From assembly GCA_001940925.1 (NCBI GenBank), contig MSGZ01000007.1, positions 1 to 64,000 on the forward strand: a stretch of 64,000 nt of DNA, given 5' to 3'. The position numbers were made by a program, and so were the translations under genes. This DNA comes from Ruminococcus sp. Phil11. Its GTDB lineage: Bacteria > Bacillota > Clostridia > Oscillospirales > Ruminococcaceae. Under the pieces are notes generated by a model, which made no database searches, was not told where the DNA came from, and saw only the letters and a list, made by a program, of their open reading frames with translations. Positions 35,305 through 44,619 of this stretch are shown one piece after another (the first letter of the stretch is position 1; the number at the start of each line of letters is the position of its first letter).

Positions 35305-36345
35305 TTATGCACGGTATTCCGGGAAAAATCCCGGACGGGTGATCTCCGTGCGCATCGCGGTCAGCTTCTGATACAGCTCCGGGATCAGGATCTTTTTGCC
35401 GATCCGGAAGCGGCAGAGGTCGCCGCGGTAAAAGGCGCGCTTGAATTTGAAAAGGCTGTCCTCCCCGGATCCGACGCCGCCGCCTAAGTGGAAGGTTTTG
35501 CAGCCGTGTTCGCTGCCGGCACAGGCTGCCTCATAAAGCAGCAGATTGGTCGGAGCGAGATGCTGATAGGCTCTGCGCGAGCCGGAGAGATGATAGTTCA
35601 GCCTGCCGTTTGCCTCCAGCATGATCGAGGCGGCAATGATCGTGCCGTCCTCCAGCTGTGCGTAGAAAATGGACGCATTCTCCGGCAGATCGTTCCGGAT
35701 GCTGTCATAGAACGCAGGCGCAAAATAATAGTAAGGATCGGCCTGATCCTTATCCATGGTCTCGTTATAGATCTCACGGAAGGTCTCGTAAAGCTCCGGG
35801 GTGTTCCCGCTGCGGATCGTCACGCCGTTTTTCTGTGCCTTGCGGATGACGTTGCGGTTCTTGCTGGTGATGTTCGCCCAGATGACCTCCGGTGAGGTCA
35901 GATCCATTGCAACGGTCTCACCGAGCGAAATGACCTGATAACCGCCCTCGGAATTTGACGCATTGTCCAGCACCGGATGAAAGCGGACAAATTCGCTGAC
36001 GATGCTGTGTTCTCTGCACCACGTTTCGTATGCTGCAAAGAGCGCGGCACGGTCGCCGCTGCCTTCGATCAGCCAGCCGCCGTAGCCGTAGGGCGTGGCA
36101 AAATCAAAATAGGTCTGCGCCGGGAGCTGTCCGGTAAAATGCGGGTCGTTTGCAATGTCGCGCTTCATGACGACATTGATGCCCTTCAGACCGTCCTGTT
36201 CGTAGTAAAAGAGCAGGGGCTCGCCGTCACCGTGGATCTGAAACGCCTTGACATAGCCGCTCAGATAATACACATCCCAGCCGACAAAGCTCTTTACGAT
36301 GCCGTCCCATTTTTCCTGCTCCTGCATGGTAACAACCGACAACAT
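35305..36345 (-). CDS. FemAB/FemX-like acyltransferase (GNAT-type)
   Basis: A 346-aa protein resembling the Fem/BioF2-like transferases: an N-terminal GNAT half (VYYLSGYVKAF, FYYEQDGLKG) and a second GNAT half with MDKDQADPYYYF near 195, FYAQLEDGTIIAASIML near 222 and LLYEAACAGSEHGCKTFHLGGG near 272. Fem enzymes add amino acids from aminoacyl-tRNA to peptidoglycan stems; relatives act in exopolysaccharide loci. Here it could add an amino acid to a sugar of the repeat unit. The adjacent ATP-grasp enzyme fits an amidation theme. Confidence 0.75.
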   Translation of the reverse strand: MLSVVTMQEQEKWDGIVKSFVGWDVYYLSGYVKAFQIHGDGEPLLFYYEQDGLKGINVVMKRDIANDPHFTGQLPAQTYFDFATPYGYGGWLIEGSGDRAALFAAYETWCREHSIVSEFVRFHPVLDNASNSEGGYQVISLGETVAMDLTSPEVIWANITSKNRNVIRKAQKNGVTIRSGNTPELYETFREIYNETMDKDQADPYYYFAPAFYDSIRNDLPENASIFYAQLEDGTIIAASIMLEANGRLNYHLSGSRRAYQHLAPTNLLLYEAACAGSEHGCKTFHLGGGVGSGEDSLFKFKRAFYRGDLCRFRIGKKILIPELYQKLTAMRTEITRPGFFPEYRA

Positions 36346-36372
36346 TTCTGCTGAACCATCCTTATCCTGTAT

Positions 36373-37602
36373 TCAGGGCTGCACGGTTTCTTCCGTGACA
36401 ACAGCCCGGATATATTTCTCGATGTCATCCGTAAAGCGGTGCTGTGTCTCATAGCTGTCAAACTGCAGATCGACAAACGCGACTGCCTCGGCAGCGTTTC
36501 TGCCCCTGACGACCCTGTCACCGGGCTTTGCCTCCGGAATGATCCACTTCACAAAGGGTTTGATCTCCGGGTCAATGTACAGCTCCCGGAATACGCCCGC
36601 CTGCTTGCTGAACACGATCTGCATGGTGATGTAATTGCACTGCCGCGGATACGTTTTCAGCTCGTTGTAATAGGAAAGATCGCCGACCGCCGTCGAGACC
36701 AGCAGCTTCGTGAGGTTGATGCCCGTGTGCTCCTCGACCAGCTGCGGGATATGGTTTCCGGCCTGCCGCGGGTTGATCTCAATGACAAAGACCTCGCCTT
36801 CGGGCGTGAAGTAGGTCTCCGCATTGTATTCGCCGTGGCGGATCTTTGCAGCGCGCATGATCTTTTCCACGGTATCGCGGATCTTTTCGCGCTCTGTATC
36901 TGCAAGCCCCATCGGGTAGATCTCCGTTCTGGGGAGCATCGGTGCATCCTCTGCGCGGTCCTGCCAGAACCAGCCGTCCCAGAGGATCTCGCCGTCCTGC
37001 ACAAAGAGTTCGATATCGTTCACGCGCAGCGAGGACATGACCACATATTCCTCGATCGCGACCTGATTTTCTCGCGACCATTCCTGACATTCCGCAAACG
37101 CCTTCCGGATTGCATCCGCATCGAATGCGTCAATTCTTGTGGTGCCTCTCGTACCGGAGCTTTCCGATGGCTTCACGATCACCGGATACCGCATGGTCTT
37201 TGCAAATGCGACGATCTCGTCCGCGCTGTCCGAAACAAAGTGCTCCGGCGCGTAGACGCCCGCCTTTCTCTGCAGGTCGCGGAATCTCGATTTCGACAGC
37301 AGGATATCAATGCTCTCCTCCGGATTGCCCGGCAGATGAAGCTGCTCCGAAAGCCATGCGACGTTCAGCATCGCGGCCTCCGAATTGGAGATGACGCCGT
37401 CGATGTGCTCCTTTTTCGCCGCATCGAGGATCGCGTCCCTGTCCATATAATTGACGGCATAGAAGCTGTCCGCCAGCTTTGCGCCCTCCGATTCGGCACG
37501 CATATCGCAGATCACGATATAGTAGCCGAGCTTTTTCGCTTCCGAGATCAGATTGAGCTGCGCCTCACCGACGCCCAGGATCATAATACGCTTCTGTTCC
37601 AT
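36373..37602 (-). CDS. ATP-grasp ligase
   Basis: A 409-aa protein. The N-terminal Rossmann-like part (ILGVGEAQLNLISEAKKLG) is followed by an ATP-grasp core: VIVKPSESSGTRGTTR near 145, IEEYVV near 185 and the metal-binding EINPRQAGNH near 278. It probably joins a carboxylate to an amine or thiol with ATP through an acyl-phosphate. Substrates unknown. The ATG at 37602 has AGGAG 6 bp upstream; a TTG at 37623 overlaps the neighbouring gene. Confidence 0.8.
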   Translation of the reverse strand: MEQKRIMILGVGEAQLNLISEAKKLGYYIVICDMRAESEGAKLADSFYAVNYMDRDAILDAAKKEHIDGVISNSEAAMLNVAWLSEQLHLPGNPEESIDILLSKSRFRDLQRKAGVYAPEHFVSDSADEIVAFAKTMRYPVIVKPSESSGTRGTTRIDAFDADAIRKAFAECQEWSRENQVAIEEYVVMSSLRVNDIELFVQDGEILWDGWFWQDRAEDAPMLPRTEIYPMGLADTEREKIRDTVEKIMRAAKIRHGEYNAETYFTPEGEVFVIEINPRQAGNHIPQLVEEHTGINLTKLLVSTAVGDLSYYNELKTYPRQCNYITMQIVFSKQAGVFRELYIDPEIKPFVKWIIPEAKPGDRVVRGRNAAEAVAFVDLQFDSYETQHRFTDDIEKYIRAVVTEETVQP

Positions 37603-37624
37603 GTAAGCTCCTGTTTCGTTCAAG

Positions 37625-38104
37625 TTATTTCAGCTTTTTGACGACTTCGATCCGCGTGATCTCATAGCCGGCCTTCTTATAGGAAGCCGCTGCTGCTTCG
37701 TTCCACGGAACATACTCCGTCACGGCCTCGTCGCAGCCGGTCTCAGCGGCCTTTTTCAGGCCCTCCTGAATCGCCAGCGTTCCGAGCCCCTCGCCCTTGT
37801 GCTCCTCGGTGATATACAGCGAACGGAGCACCCAGCGTTTCTTGTCAATGAACGGGGCAGTATATGCCCAGTAATATCCGATCAGCTTTCCTTCATGCCG
37901 GACGCCCCAGAAAAACGTGTTCCCGCTCGCGAGATGCTGTTCGAGCATCGCCACGCGGCTTTCGCAGTAGGACATCGGAATTGCGCGGTCCGGATAGTGA
38001 TACTTGATCATGAGCGTCAGCTCCAGTGCGGCAAGCTGCTCGGCATAGGGCTTGATCTGCTCCCATGTCATCCAGCCGATTTCATATTCAGGATTCAGCG
38101 GCAT
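37625..38104 (-). CDS. GNAT-family acetyltransferase
   Basis: A 159-aa GNAT protein with a clear acetyl-CoA loop: LRSLYITEEHKGEGLGTLAIQ near residue 92, and C-terminal YVPWNEAAAASYKKAGYE. It probably acetylates an amino group. It overlaps the DegT-like gene by 17 bp, so its likely substrate is the product of that enzyme. Confidence 0.8.
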   Translation of the reverse strand: MPLNPEYEIGWMTWEQIKPYAEQLAALELTLMIKYHYPDRAIPMSYCESRVAMLEQHLASGNTFFWGVRHEGKLIGYYWAYTAPFIDKKRWVLRSLYITEEHKGEGLGTLAIQEGLKKAAETGCDEAVTEYVPWNEAAAASYKKAGYEITRIEVVKKLK

Positions 38105-39203
38105 TCGGCTCCTCCTTATCCCATTCGGCGATCAGCCGGGTCATTCGTTCCATGTCATCCGCGTCATAACGCTGATCGACCGGCAGGCACAGCACATGCG
38201 CATAAATGTCATCCGCCTCCGCGCAGACCGCCGGGCAGATGTCCTCCTTCGGCCAGACGACCGGCGCATAAATCCGCTCGTCACGCAGCTTCCGCTGCAA
38301 AGATGAACGGTCATCCGCAGCCAGTGCCAGATAGAGCGGCACATCGTCTTTCCCGAGCGCGGGCGTCAGAATCCGGATGCGTCTGCAGTCGCGGACAGCA
38401 TCATAGACCTGCTGATAATTCTGCCGTCTGTGGGCTTTCAGTGCGGGGATATCCGCAGCAGCCTGCACCGCAGCGGATTCCTTTGCGATGCAGTAATAAT
38501 CGCCCTTGGTATCGAGTTTCTTTTCGGCATCGGAAAACATGCCGTAGAATGTATCCTTATCATCCGAGCGGTACTGCATGTAATCCGCTTTCAGAATGCT
38601 TGCTTTCAGCTTGATATCAACCATTGCGCGGTTTTCGGCCGTCGGCTTCTCCGTAAAGGAGCCGTTCATGCGGACCGCAAATCCGCCGTCCGGCAGACCC
38701 AGCCACTTGCGCAGGCTGCCGATGACATAATCCGCATCCAGCGGCCTGCTCTGACTGTAAATGCACTGTGTTCTGTCCTCAATCAGAATGCCGCCCCTGC
38801 GCCGGAATGCTGCAAGGACGCCTTCGCAGCCGGAAAGCGTCTCAAAGCCGAAATACCGGTGGATCAGCAGCACCTCCGCGCCGGAGCGTTCGATCGCCCC
38901 GCGAAGCATGTCGCCGGTCAGCATCAGGTCTCTGCTGACGGGATAGGTCTGCAGCGAAAAGCCGCAGCGCAGGAACGGCTCGATCACCGTCCCGCAGGTA
39001 AACGGAGGGATCAGTGCGATCCGCTTCATATCCGGATGCTCGCGCAGGATCTGCTCCAGCACAATGCCCTCTGCCGATCTGCCGTTGGAGGAAAGGACGG
39101 AATCCGAAAAGCCTTCGATCCCGAAATCAGCAAGCGCGATCTCGCCGCTGCCTGCAAATTCCTCCGGCTCCAGCCAGAAATTACTTCCGATTTCCCGCTG
39201 CAT
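38088..39203 (-). CDS. Divergent DegT/DnrJ-type PLP protein
   Basis: A 371-aa protein with the aspartate-aminotransferase fold seen in DegT enzymes: ALIPPFTCGTVIEPF near residue 62, ILIEDRTQCIYS near 142 in the cofactor-binding position and SLRKWLGLPDGGF near 165, whose Lys would hold PLP. It is more divergent than the other two aminotransferases here. It probably makes an amino sugar, acetylated by the overlapping GNAT. AAGGAG lies 6 bp before the ATG at 39203, which overlaps the sugar-transferase 3' end by 23 bp. Confidence 0.7.
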   Translation of the reverse strand: MQREIGSNFWLEPEEFAGSGEIALADFGIEGFSDSVLSSNGRSAEGIVLEQILREHPDMKRIALIPPFTCGTVIEPFLRCGFSLQTYPVSRDLMLTGDMLRGAIERSGAEVLLIHRYFGFETLSGCEGVLAAFRRRGGILIEDRTQCIYSQSRPLDADYVIGSLRKWLGLPDGGFAVRMNGSFTEKPTAENRAMVDIKLKASILKADYMQYRSDDKDTFYGMFSDAEKKLDTKGDYYCIAKESAAVQAAADIPALKAHRRQNYQQVYDAVRDCRRIRILTPALGKDDVPLYLALAADDRSSLQRKLRDERIYAPVVWPKEDICPAVCAEADDIYAHVLCLPVDQRYDADDMERMTRLIAEWDKEEPNAAES

Positions 39204-39870
39204 TCTGACTCCTTTCCACATCCAGCCGCTGATGCAGGACCTTCTCCTTGCCGTCCACCATGATATGGTGATGACCGCTCTCGTCCACGTAGGAGCCGGT
39301 CGTGTCCGCAATGTCCTTATGCTTCAGCACCTTCTCGGCGGTCTGAATGATGATGCGGACATCGCCTGCAAACGTGATGTGCTTTGCGTACTGCACATCA
39401 TAGGCAAAAATTTCTTCCCATGTGAGGAAGCTCCGGCCGTTGACCTGTGCAAGTCCGGTCAGACCCGGACGCACCGAATGGCGCAGACGCTCCTGCTTTG
39501 TGTAATACGGCAGATACTCAGGAATCAGCGGACGGGGTCCGACAATCGACATATCGCCGGTGAGAATATTGAACAGCTCCGGCAGCTCATCCAGACTGGT
39601 CTGGCGAAGGATCCTGCCGTAGCGGGTCAGCCGCTTGTCATCGGGCAGCAGCTTGCCGTTCTTATCCTTTTTATTGGTCATGGTGCGGAACTTCACGAGC
39701 TTGAAAATGCGCTCGTTTTTGCCGGGTCTGTCCTGTGTGAAGAACGGGTTTCCGCCCATTGCGGCGGCACCGACAACCGTCAGCAGCAGCAGCACCGGCG
39801 ACAGAACGATCAGCGCAAACAGTGACAGTGTAAAATCCAGCACACGTTTCAGACAGTTTGCGTAAATCAT
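39181..39870 (-). CDS. Initiating undecaprenyl-phosphate sugar phosphotransferase (PglC/WcaJ type)
   Basis: A 229-aa monotopic phosphoglycosyl transferase. One N-terminal membrane segment (FTLSLFALIVLSPVLLLLTVV) is followed by KLVKFRTM near 60, DELPELFNILTGDMSIVGPRP near 92 with the catalytic Asp-Glu, and RPGLTGLAQVNG near 134. It links the first sugar phosphate to undecaprenyl phosphate and starts the repeat unit. Its ATG overlaps the aminotransferase stop (ATGA). The small size without a CoA-binding domain matches PglC. Confidence 0.93.
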   Translation of the reverse strand: MIYANCLKRVLDFTLSLFALIVLSPVLLLLTVVGAAAMGGNPFFTQDRPGKNERIFKLVKFRTMTNKKDKNGKLLPDDKRLTRYGRILRQTSLDELPELFNILTGDMSIVGPRPLIPEYLPYYTKQERLRHSVRPGLTGLAQVNGRSFLTWEEIFAYDVQYAKHITFAGDVRIIIQTAEKVLKHKDIADTTGSYVDESGHHHIMVDGKEKVLHQRLDVERSQNAAGNRK

Positions 39871-41141
39871 GCGAAGCATCTCCTGATGATCTCAATGATA
39901 ATATCCTGCTGCTCCGGGGTCATTTTGTTATCACTCGGCAGGCAGAGCCCGCGTGCGAAGATATCCGCACCGACATCGGTTGCCGCGCCGCGGTCGATAT
40001 AGGCATTGGACTGGCCTCTGCCGTTTCCGTTCGCAGTGACAAAGCCGTTCATGCGGTAGATCGGCTGCATGTGCATCGGCTTCCAGATCGGTCTGCCCTC
40101 TGCGTTATACTTTGCAAGTGTTTCGAGGATCTCGGTCGGACAGGTCTTGCCGGCCTCATGGACATAGAGCGGCTCGTTCTCGCCGCGCACCTGTCTGCAC
40201 ATGGCCTCGCAGTCGATCAGCAGGCAGGAGAGCCAGTAGTTCGGGACGCTGTTCTCCGCGTCAAACGGATTCATGGTAACAGGCAGGCCCTTGAAGCCTT
40301 CCTTGTAACGCTCGTAGATCGCCTTCTTCTGTGCGATATGCTCTTCCAGATACGGCATCTGGCCGCGGACGATACCTGCGATGATATTGCTCATGCGGTA
40401 GTTGTAGCCGATCTCCTCATGCTGATACCACGGCGCGTTCTCTCTGGACTGCGTGGACCATTTGCGTACCTTGTCCGCATCGTCTTTGGAATCGGTCAGG
40501 AACATGCCGCCGGACGAACCGGTAATGATCTTGTTGCCGTTGAAGCTGATCGCGCTGTAGTCGCCGAAAGAACCGGTCTGGACGCCCTTGTAGGTCGCAC
40601 CGAAGGATTCCGCCGCGTCCTCAACGATCAGGGCACCGTGCTTTTTGCAGATTGCGCGGATCTCGTCGATCTTGCCGGGCACGCCGTAAAGATGTGCGAC
40701 CACGACAAGCTTCACCTCGGGATAGATCTCGAAGGCCTTTTCCAGCGCCTCCGGACTCATATTCCATGTATCCGTCTCGGTGTCGATGAACACCGCCTCG
40801 CCGTCCTCATAGGCGACCGGGTTGACCGTTGCATCGAAGGTCATGTCGGAGCAGAACACCTTATGCCCCTGCAGCGTCCCGCAGTTCGGCTTCGGCTGCC
40901 CATACAGTTTTTCGCCGGCAAGCTTGACACAAAGATGCAGCGCGGCTGTGCCGCAGGAAAGCGCGACGGCATATCTGACGCCCGCATACTCCGCGACAAT
41001 GCGCTCTGCCTCATTGACATTCTCACCGGCAGTTGTAATCCAGTTTTTCGCAAATGCGTCATTCACCCACTTCTGCTCGTCGCCGTGCATCGTGGGCGAA
41101 GCAAGCCAGACCTTGCTCTCAAACGGTTTGATCTCTGACAT
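39867..41141 (-). CDS. PglE-like nucleotide-sugar aminotransferase (DegT family)
   Basis: A 424-aa PLP aminotransferase. SCGTAALHL near residue 62, VEDAAESFGA near 173 and the PLP lysine in FNGNKIITGSSGG near 200 are typical. It resembles enzymes that make UDP-4-amino-4,6-dideoxy-GlcNAc. With the PglC-like transferase next to it, the first sugar may be an amino-deoxy sugar such as bacillosamine. The matching 4,6-dehydratase (PglF type) is not in the window. It is the first gene of the 26-gene operon, 105 bp after the promoter. Confidence 0.88.
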   Translation of the reverse strand: MSEIKPFESKVWLASPTMHGDEQKWVNDAFAKNWITTAGENVNEAERIVAEYAGVRYAVALSCGTAALHLCVKLAGEKLYGQPKPNCGTLQGHKVFCSDMTFDATVNPVAYEDGEAVFIDTETDTWNMSPEALEKAFEIYPEVKLVVVAHLYGVPGKIDEIRAICKKHGALIVEDAAESFGATYKGVQTGSFGDYSAISFNGNKIITGSSGGMFLTDSKDDADKVRKWSTQSRENAPWYQHEEIGYNYRMSNIIAGIVRGQMPYLEEHIAQKKAIYERYKEGFKGLPVTMNPFDAENSVPNYWLSCLLIDCEAMCRQVRGENEPLYVHEAGKTCPTEILETLAKYNAEGRPIWKPMHMQPIYRMNGFVTANGNGRGQSNAYIDRGAATDVGADIFARGLCLPSDNKMTPEQQDIIIEIIRRCFA

Positions 41142-41246
41142 TTCGCTTTCACCTTTTCCTCTTGATTTTCACGCACCGGCCGCCTGCGCGTCCGTAAAAA
41201 TGCGGGCACCAAGCGGACAGAAAGCGCATAATTCCAGTTAGTTTCT

Positions 41247-41275
41247 ATTATATCACAGTGGATTGCGTTTGTCAA
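41247..41275 (-). promoter_or_regulatory. Consensus sigma-A promoter of the polysaccharide operon
   Basis: Minus strand: TTGACA (41275-41270), 17-bp spacer, TATAAT (41252-41247). Both hexamers are perfect. The leader to the first ATG is about 100 nt. It is the only clear promoter I found for the genes down to 15468. Confidence 0.92.
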
Positions 41276-41353
41276 TACCCTACAAAAAGGCAGGTTCAGA
41301 TTTGTTAGAATTAACCATAACTTCATCCGGCTTTTTGTCGCTTATCATGAACG

Positions 41354-41390
41354 GAAAAACAGGCAGATACGCCGTGTATCCGCCTGTTTT
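41354..41390 (-). terminator. Rho-independent terminator after rsgA
   Basis: Minus strand: ACAGGCGGATAC pairs with GTATCTGCCTGT around ACGGC, followed by TTTTT. It ends the housekeeping operon just before the polysaccharide promoter. Confidence 0.88.
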
Positions 41391-41392
41391 GA

Positions 41393-42247
41393 TCAGTATG
41401 TCTTTCGCGCCTGCGCTTCCTGCAGCATGACCGTGTAGCTCTCGTAGCGGAGCTTTTCGATCTTCCCGGCATCCACCGCCGCTCTGACGGCGCAGCCGGG
41501 CTCCTTCAGGTGCCGGCAGTCGGCATAGCGGCAGGGCGTTTCCACCCGCTGCAGCTCCGGGAAGCAGTCTGCCAGTTCATCCGGTGCGATCTGCGCATAG
41601 GCCTCCGTCTCAAACGTGGAAAATCCCGGTGTATCCGCAATTTTCCCGCCGTGCGGCAGCGTATAGAGCGCAGTCTCTCTTGTGGTATGCCTTCCTCTGC
41701 CGAGCTTTTTGCTGATGTGCGCAGTCTCAAGCTGCAGCCGGTCGTCGAGCGCATTCAGCAGCGTCGATTTGCCGACGCCCGAATTGCCCGTAAACGCGCT
41801 GATCTTTCCCTCCAGCATCCGGCTGATCGCCTGAATGCTCTCCGGATCCTGATAATCCGCAAAGAGGATCGGGAAGCCGGTCCCGCGGTAAAGCGCGGCA
41901 TAACGCTCCGCATCGGCAAGGTCCAGCTTCGTAAAGATCAGCACCGGCCGGATCTCCTTGTAGACACAGACCGCGAGAAAGCGGTCGAGCAGCAGCAGAT
42001 TCGGTGCGGGGTCCTTGACCGAGAGCACGAACAGCAGCTGATCGAGATTCGCAAGCGGCGGACGGATCAGCAGATTCTTCCGCGGAAGGATCTCCGTGAT
42101 GACATCGCCCTCAACGGTCACGCGGTCGCCGGTGCAGGGCGAGATCCCCTGCTTCCGGAAAATGCCGCGCGCCTTGCACTGTAATATACCGTCGGGGGAC
42201 TCTACGGTGTAAAGTCCCCCGACAGCTCTGATGATCAGCCCGTCCAT
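41393..42247 (-). CDS. rsgA: Ribosome small-subunit-dependent GTPase RsgA
   Basis: A 284-aa circularly permuted GTPase that helps late 30S assembly. After an OB-fold N-terminus come FTKLDLAD near 105, the P loop GNSGVGKSTLLN near 155 and DTPGF near 202. The zinc-binding end has Cys-Cys-His-Cys in TPCRYADCRHLKEPGC near 245. Its start shares a base with the pknB stop, so the two are coupled. Confidence 0.96.
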   Translation of the reverse strand: MDGLIIRAVGGLYTVESPDGILQCKARGIFRKQGISPCTGDRVTVEGDVITEILPRKNLLIRPPLANLDQLLFVLSVKDPAPNLLLLDRFLAVCVYKEIRPVLIFTKLDLADAERYAALYRGTGFPILFADYQDPESIQAISRMLEGKISAFTGNSGVGKSTLLNALDDRLQLETAHISKKLGRGRHTTRETALYTLPHGGKIADTPGFSTFETEAYAQIAPDELADCFPELQRVETPCRYADCRHLKEPGCAVRAAVDAGKIEKLRYESYTVMLQEAQARKTY

Positions 42248-44523
42248 TATTCAGCCGGTGTTTCGGCAGGCGCAGGAGCCTGTGTTTCCTGCGGCTGCTG
42301 CGGCTGCGGAGCCTCCGTAGCAGCAGGTGCCGCCGGAGCCGGTGTTGTTGTCGCAGGTGCAGCGGCAGCAGTCGTCGTCGCCGGTGCTGCGGCACCGCCC
42401 GTGACCTGCTTGAATGCCTCGGCGATATCGCCGCTCATCTGCTGCGAGGACTGCGTGGTGAAGTCAATGTGATACGTTCCGATGTTCGCTCTTGCACCCG
42501 TGGAATCGTTGACCAGAACCGCCAGCATATCGGTGCTGTCCTTGCCGTTGACGGTCAGAGAGGTCGTACCGGCTGCATACTCCGGATTGAAGCTGCTGCC
42601 TGCCGTCACCGCAACGCCGCCCTCATAGAGCTCGATGTGGAACAGTCCGTTCGCATTCGCCGGGATGTTGAACATCACGCGAACCGGCGTATCCTTCTTC
42701 TTGCCGCTCGAAACGGTCAGCTCGATGACGGTATCCTCCGGCACCTCCTCGCCGACCTTGGTATCCTGACGCAGGACTTTGCCCATCGGCGCATTGTCAT
42801 CGACCTCGTTCTTTGCGAGCATCAGACCGACGCCGTCCGCCATGGTCTTTGCGAGATCCCAGTCCATGTCGATGAAGTTCGGGACCAGAACCGTGTTTCT
42901 GTTCTTGCCGAGCGAGACCGTCACGCGGACATAAGTGCCCGGTTCCAGCTCTGCAGGGCCTTCCGGATCCGTGGAGATAACATGGCCTTCCTCAACCGTT
43001 TCATCGTATGCAGAACGCTTATCCGCAAACAGGCCCGCGTTCTGGATCGTCTGTCTTGCATCGTTATACGCCCAGCCCTTCACATCCGGGAGCTGAACCT
43101 TCTGCGAGCCCATGGAGACCTTGACCAGAACCGTGTCGCCCTTCTTGACCGGGTTATCCGGCTTGATATCCTGCTCAAAGATCTTGCCGTTCGGCTGGGA
43201 TGTGTTGAATTCGCGGCTTTCCTCACGGATATCGAGTCTGTCCTTGAACTGCAGCTTGGCCTCCTCGAAATCCATGCCGACCAGATTCGGCATTGCCGCC
43301 TCCTCGACGGTATTGGTGCCTGCGGCGTTGTTGAGCATATTCCAGATCAGCGTTGTAAAGAGCACGGCCGCGACCACGATCACCACGATGATGACCGCAC
43401 TCAGGATCGGCACAAAGAGCGACTTGCTCTCCTCCTCGTCATCGTCATCGTCCTCATAATCGTCGTCACCGTAGTCGTCGTTATCGTAATAACGCTCCTC
43501 GTCGTCGTAATACGGATCCTGTCCGCCGTCATCGTAGTAGGGATCCTCGGCAGGCACATCGGATTCCTCCGTAGCCGTGCGGTAGTAACGCGTCTTGCCG
43601 TCATCCTCTTCCCCGTCGAACTGATCGGAAGCGGGCTCGTCGCCGCCGAACAGCTCCGGATAGTAGCCGAACACGCCGTCCGGGTCCTCTTTGAAGGTCT
43701 GCAGGTCGTCCATCATGTCTCTTGCGGACTGATAGCGATCGGCCGGATCCTTCTCCATTGCCTTTAAGATGATCTCCTCAAGGCCGACCTGAATGTCAGG
43801 GCGGATCGTATGCGGCAGCGGCACCTTGGCCTGCATGTGCATGACCGCGATGCTGACGGGATTGTCCGTATCAAACGGCTTTTTGCCGGTGAGCATCTCA
43901 TAGAGCATCACGCCGACGGAATAGATATCGCTCTTTGCGTCGGTCGCTGCGCCTCTGGCCTGCTCCGGGCTGATATAGTGCACGGTGCCGATCGCCTTGT
44001 CGGTGCCGGTCTTGCCGTCCTCACGCGCAAACTTTGCGATGCCGAAGTCCATGACCTTGATCGTGCCGTCACGAAGCATCATGATATTCTGCGGCTTGAT
44101 ATCACGGTGCACGATGCCCTTGCTGTGCGCGTGCTGAAGCGCACGCAGAATCTGAAGAATGAAGTGCACGGCGTCCTTCCAGCCGAGCTGTCCCTGCTGC
44201 TCCATGTATTCGTTCAGCGTGATGCCGTCGATATACTCCATCACGATGAACTGAATCCGCTCCGAGAAGCCGACATCGTAAATCTTTACGATATTCGGGT
44301 GACTGAGAACGGCAATAGCCTTGGACTCATTCCGGAATCTGCGCAGGAATTCCTCATTCTCCGCAAACTCCTTCTTCAGGATCTTGACGGCAACCGTCTT
44401 GTTATCGACAACGTCTGTTGCGCGATAAACATCCGCCATGCCGCCCTCGCCGATCAGCTCCGTGATTTCGTAGCGACCGTCGAGCTTCTTTCCGATGTTC
44501 TTGTCATTGCGATCTTTTTCCAT
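42247..44523 (-). CDS. pknB: PASTA-domain Ser/Thr protein kinase
   Basis: A 758-aa membrane kinase (PrkC/PknB type). The kinase domain spans about residues 17-280, with GEGGMADVY, VAVKIL, HRDIKPQN and DFGIAKF intact. An unusual very acidic Asp/Tyr/Glu stretch follows (about 325-385), then a transmembrane helix near 400. Three PASTA domains follow outside (starting MPNLVG, LPDVKG and VPNFID), then a further domain and an Ala/Pro/Thr-rich tail. PASTA domains bind muropeptides or lipid II, so this kinase links wall state to growth. The phosphatase Stp is encoded just upstream. The ATG at 44523 has GGAGG 7 bp before it. Confidence 0.95.
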   Translation of the reverse strand: MEKDRNDKNIGKKLDGRYEITELIGEGGMADVYRATDVVDNKTVAVKILKKEFAENEEFLRRFRNESKAIAVLSHPNIVKIYDVGFSERIQFIVMEYIDGITLNEYMEQQGQLGWKDAVHFILQILRALQHAHSKGIVHRDIKPQNIMMLRDGTIKVMDFGIAKFAREDGKTGTDKAIGTVHYISPEQARGAATDAKSDIYSVGVMLYEMLTGKKPFDTDNPVSIAVMHMQAKVPLPHTIRPDIQVGLEEIILKAMEKDPADRYQSARDMMDDLQTFKEDPDGVFGYYPELFGGDEPASDQFDGEEDDGKTRYYRTATEESDVPAEDPYYDDGGQDPYYDDEERYYDNDDYGDDDYEDDDDDEEESKSLFVPILSAVIIVVIVVAAVLFTTLIWNMLNNAAGTNTVEEAAMPNLVGMDFEEAKLQFKDRLDIREESREFNTSQPNGKIFEQDIKPDNPVKKGDTVLVKVSMGSQKVQLPDVKGWAYNDARQTIQNAGLFADKRSAYDETVEEGHVISTDPEGPAELEPGTYVRVTVSLGKNRNTVLVPNFIDMDWDLAKTMADGVGLMLAKNEVDDNAPMGKVLRQDTKVGEEVPEDTVIELTVSSGKKKDTPVRVMFNIPANANGLFHIELYEGGVAVTAGSSFNPEYAAGTTSLTVNGKDSTDMLAVLVNDSTGARANIGTYHIDFTTQSSQQMSGDIAEAFKQVTGGAAAPATTTAAAAPATTTPAPAAPAATEAPQPQQPQETQAPAPAETPAE

Positions 44524-44619
44524 CTCGAACCTCCGTGCCGGCTGCAGTCCGGCAAAACTCAATTGATGTTATGGGGTCAGTATTTGCATACGCGGCATCC
44601 CGCGTTAAATCAAACAAAG

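Noticed and set aside
39867..41141. Complete bacillosamine (PglF-E-D) pathway
   Set aside because: Only the aminotransferase and PglC-like transferase are present; no 4,6-dehydratase of PglF type and no PglD beta-helix acetyltransferase in the window.
41142..41240. Riboswitch or T-box in the leader of the polysaccharide operon
   Set aside because: The leader is about 100 nt and shows no conserved box or terminator stem that I can recognise.
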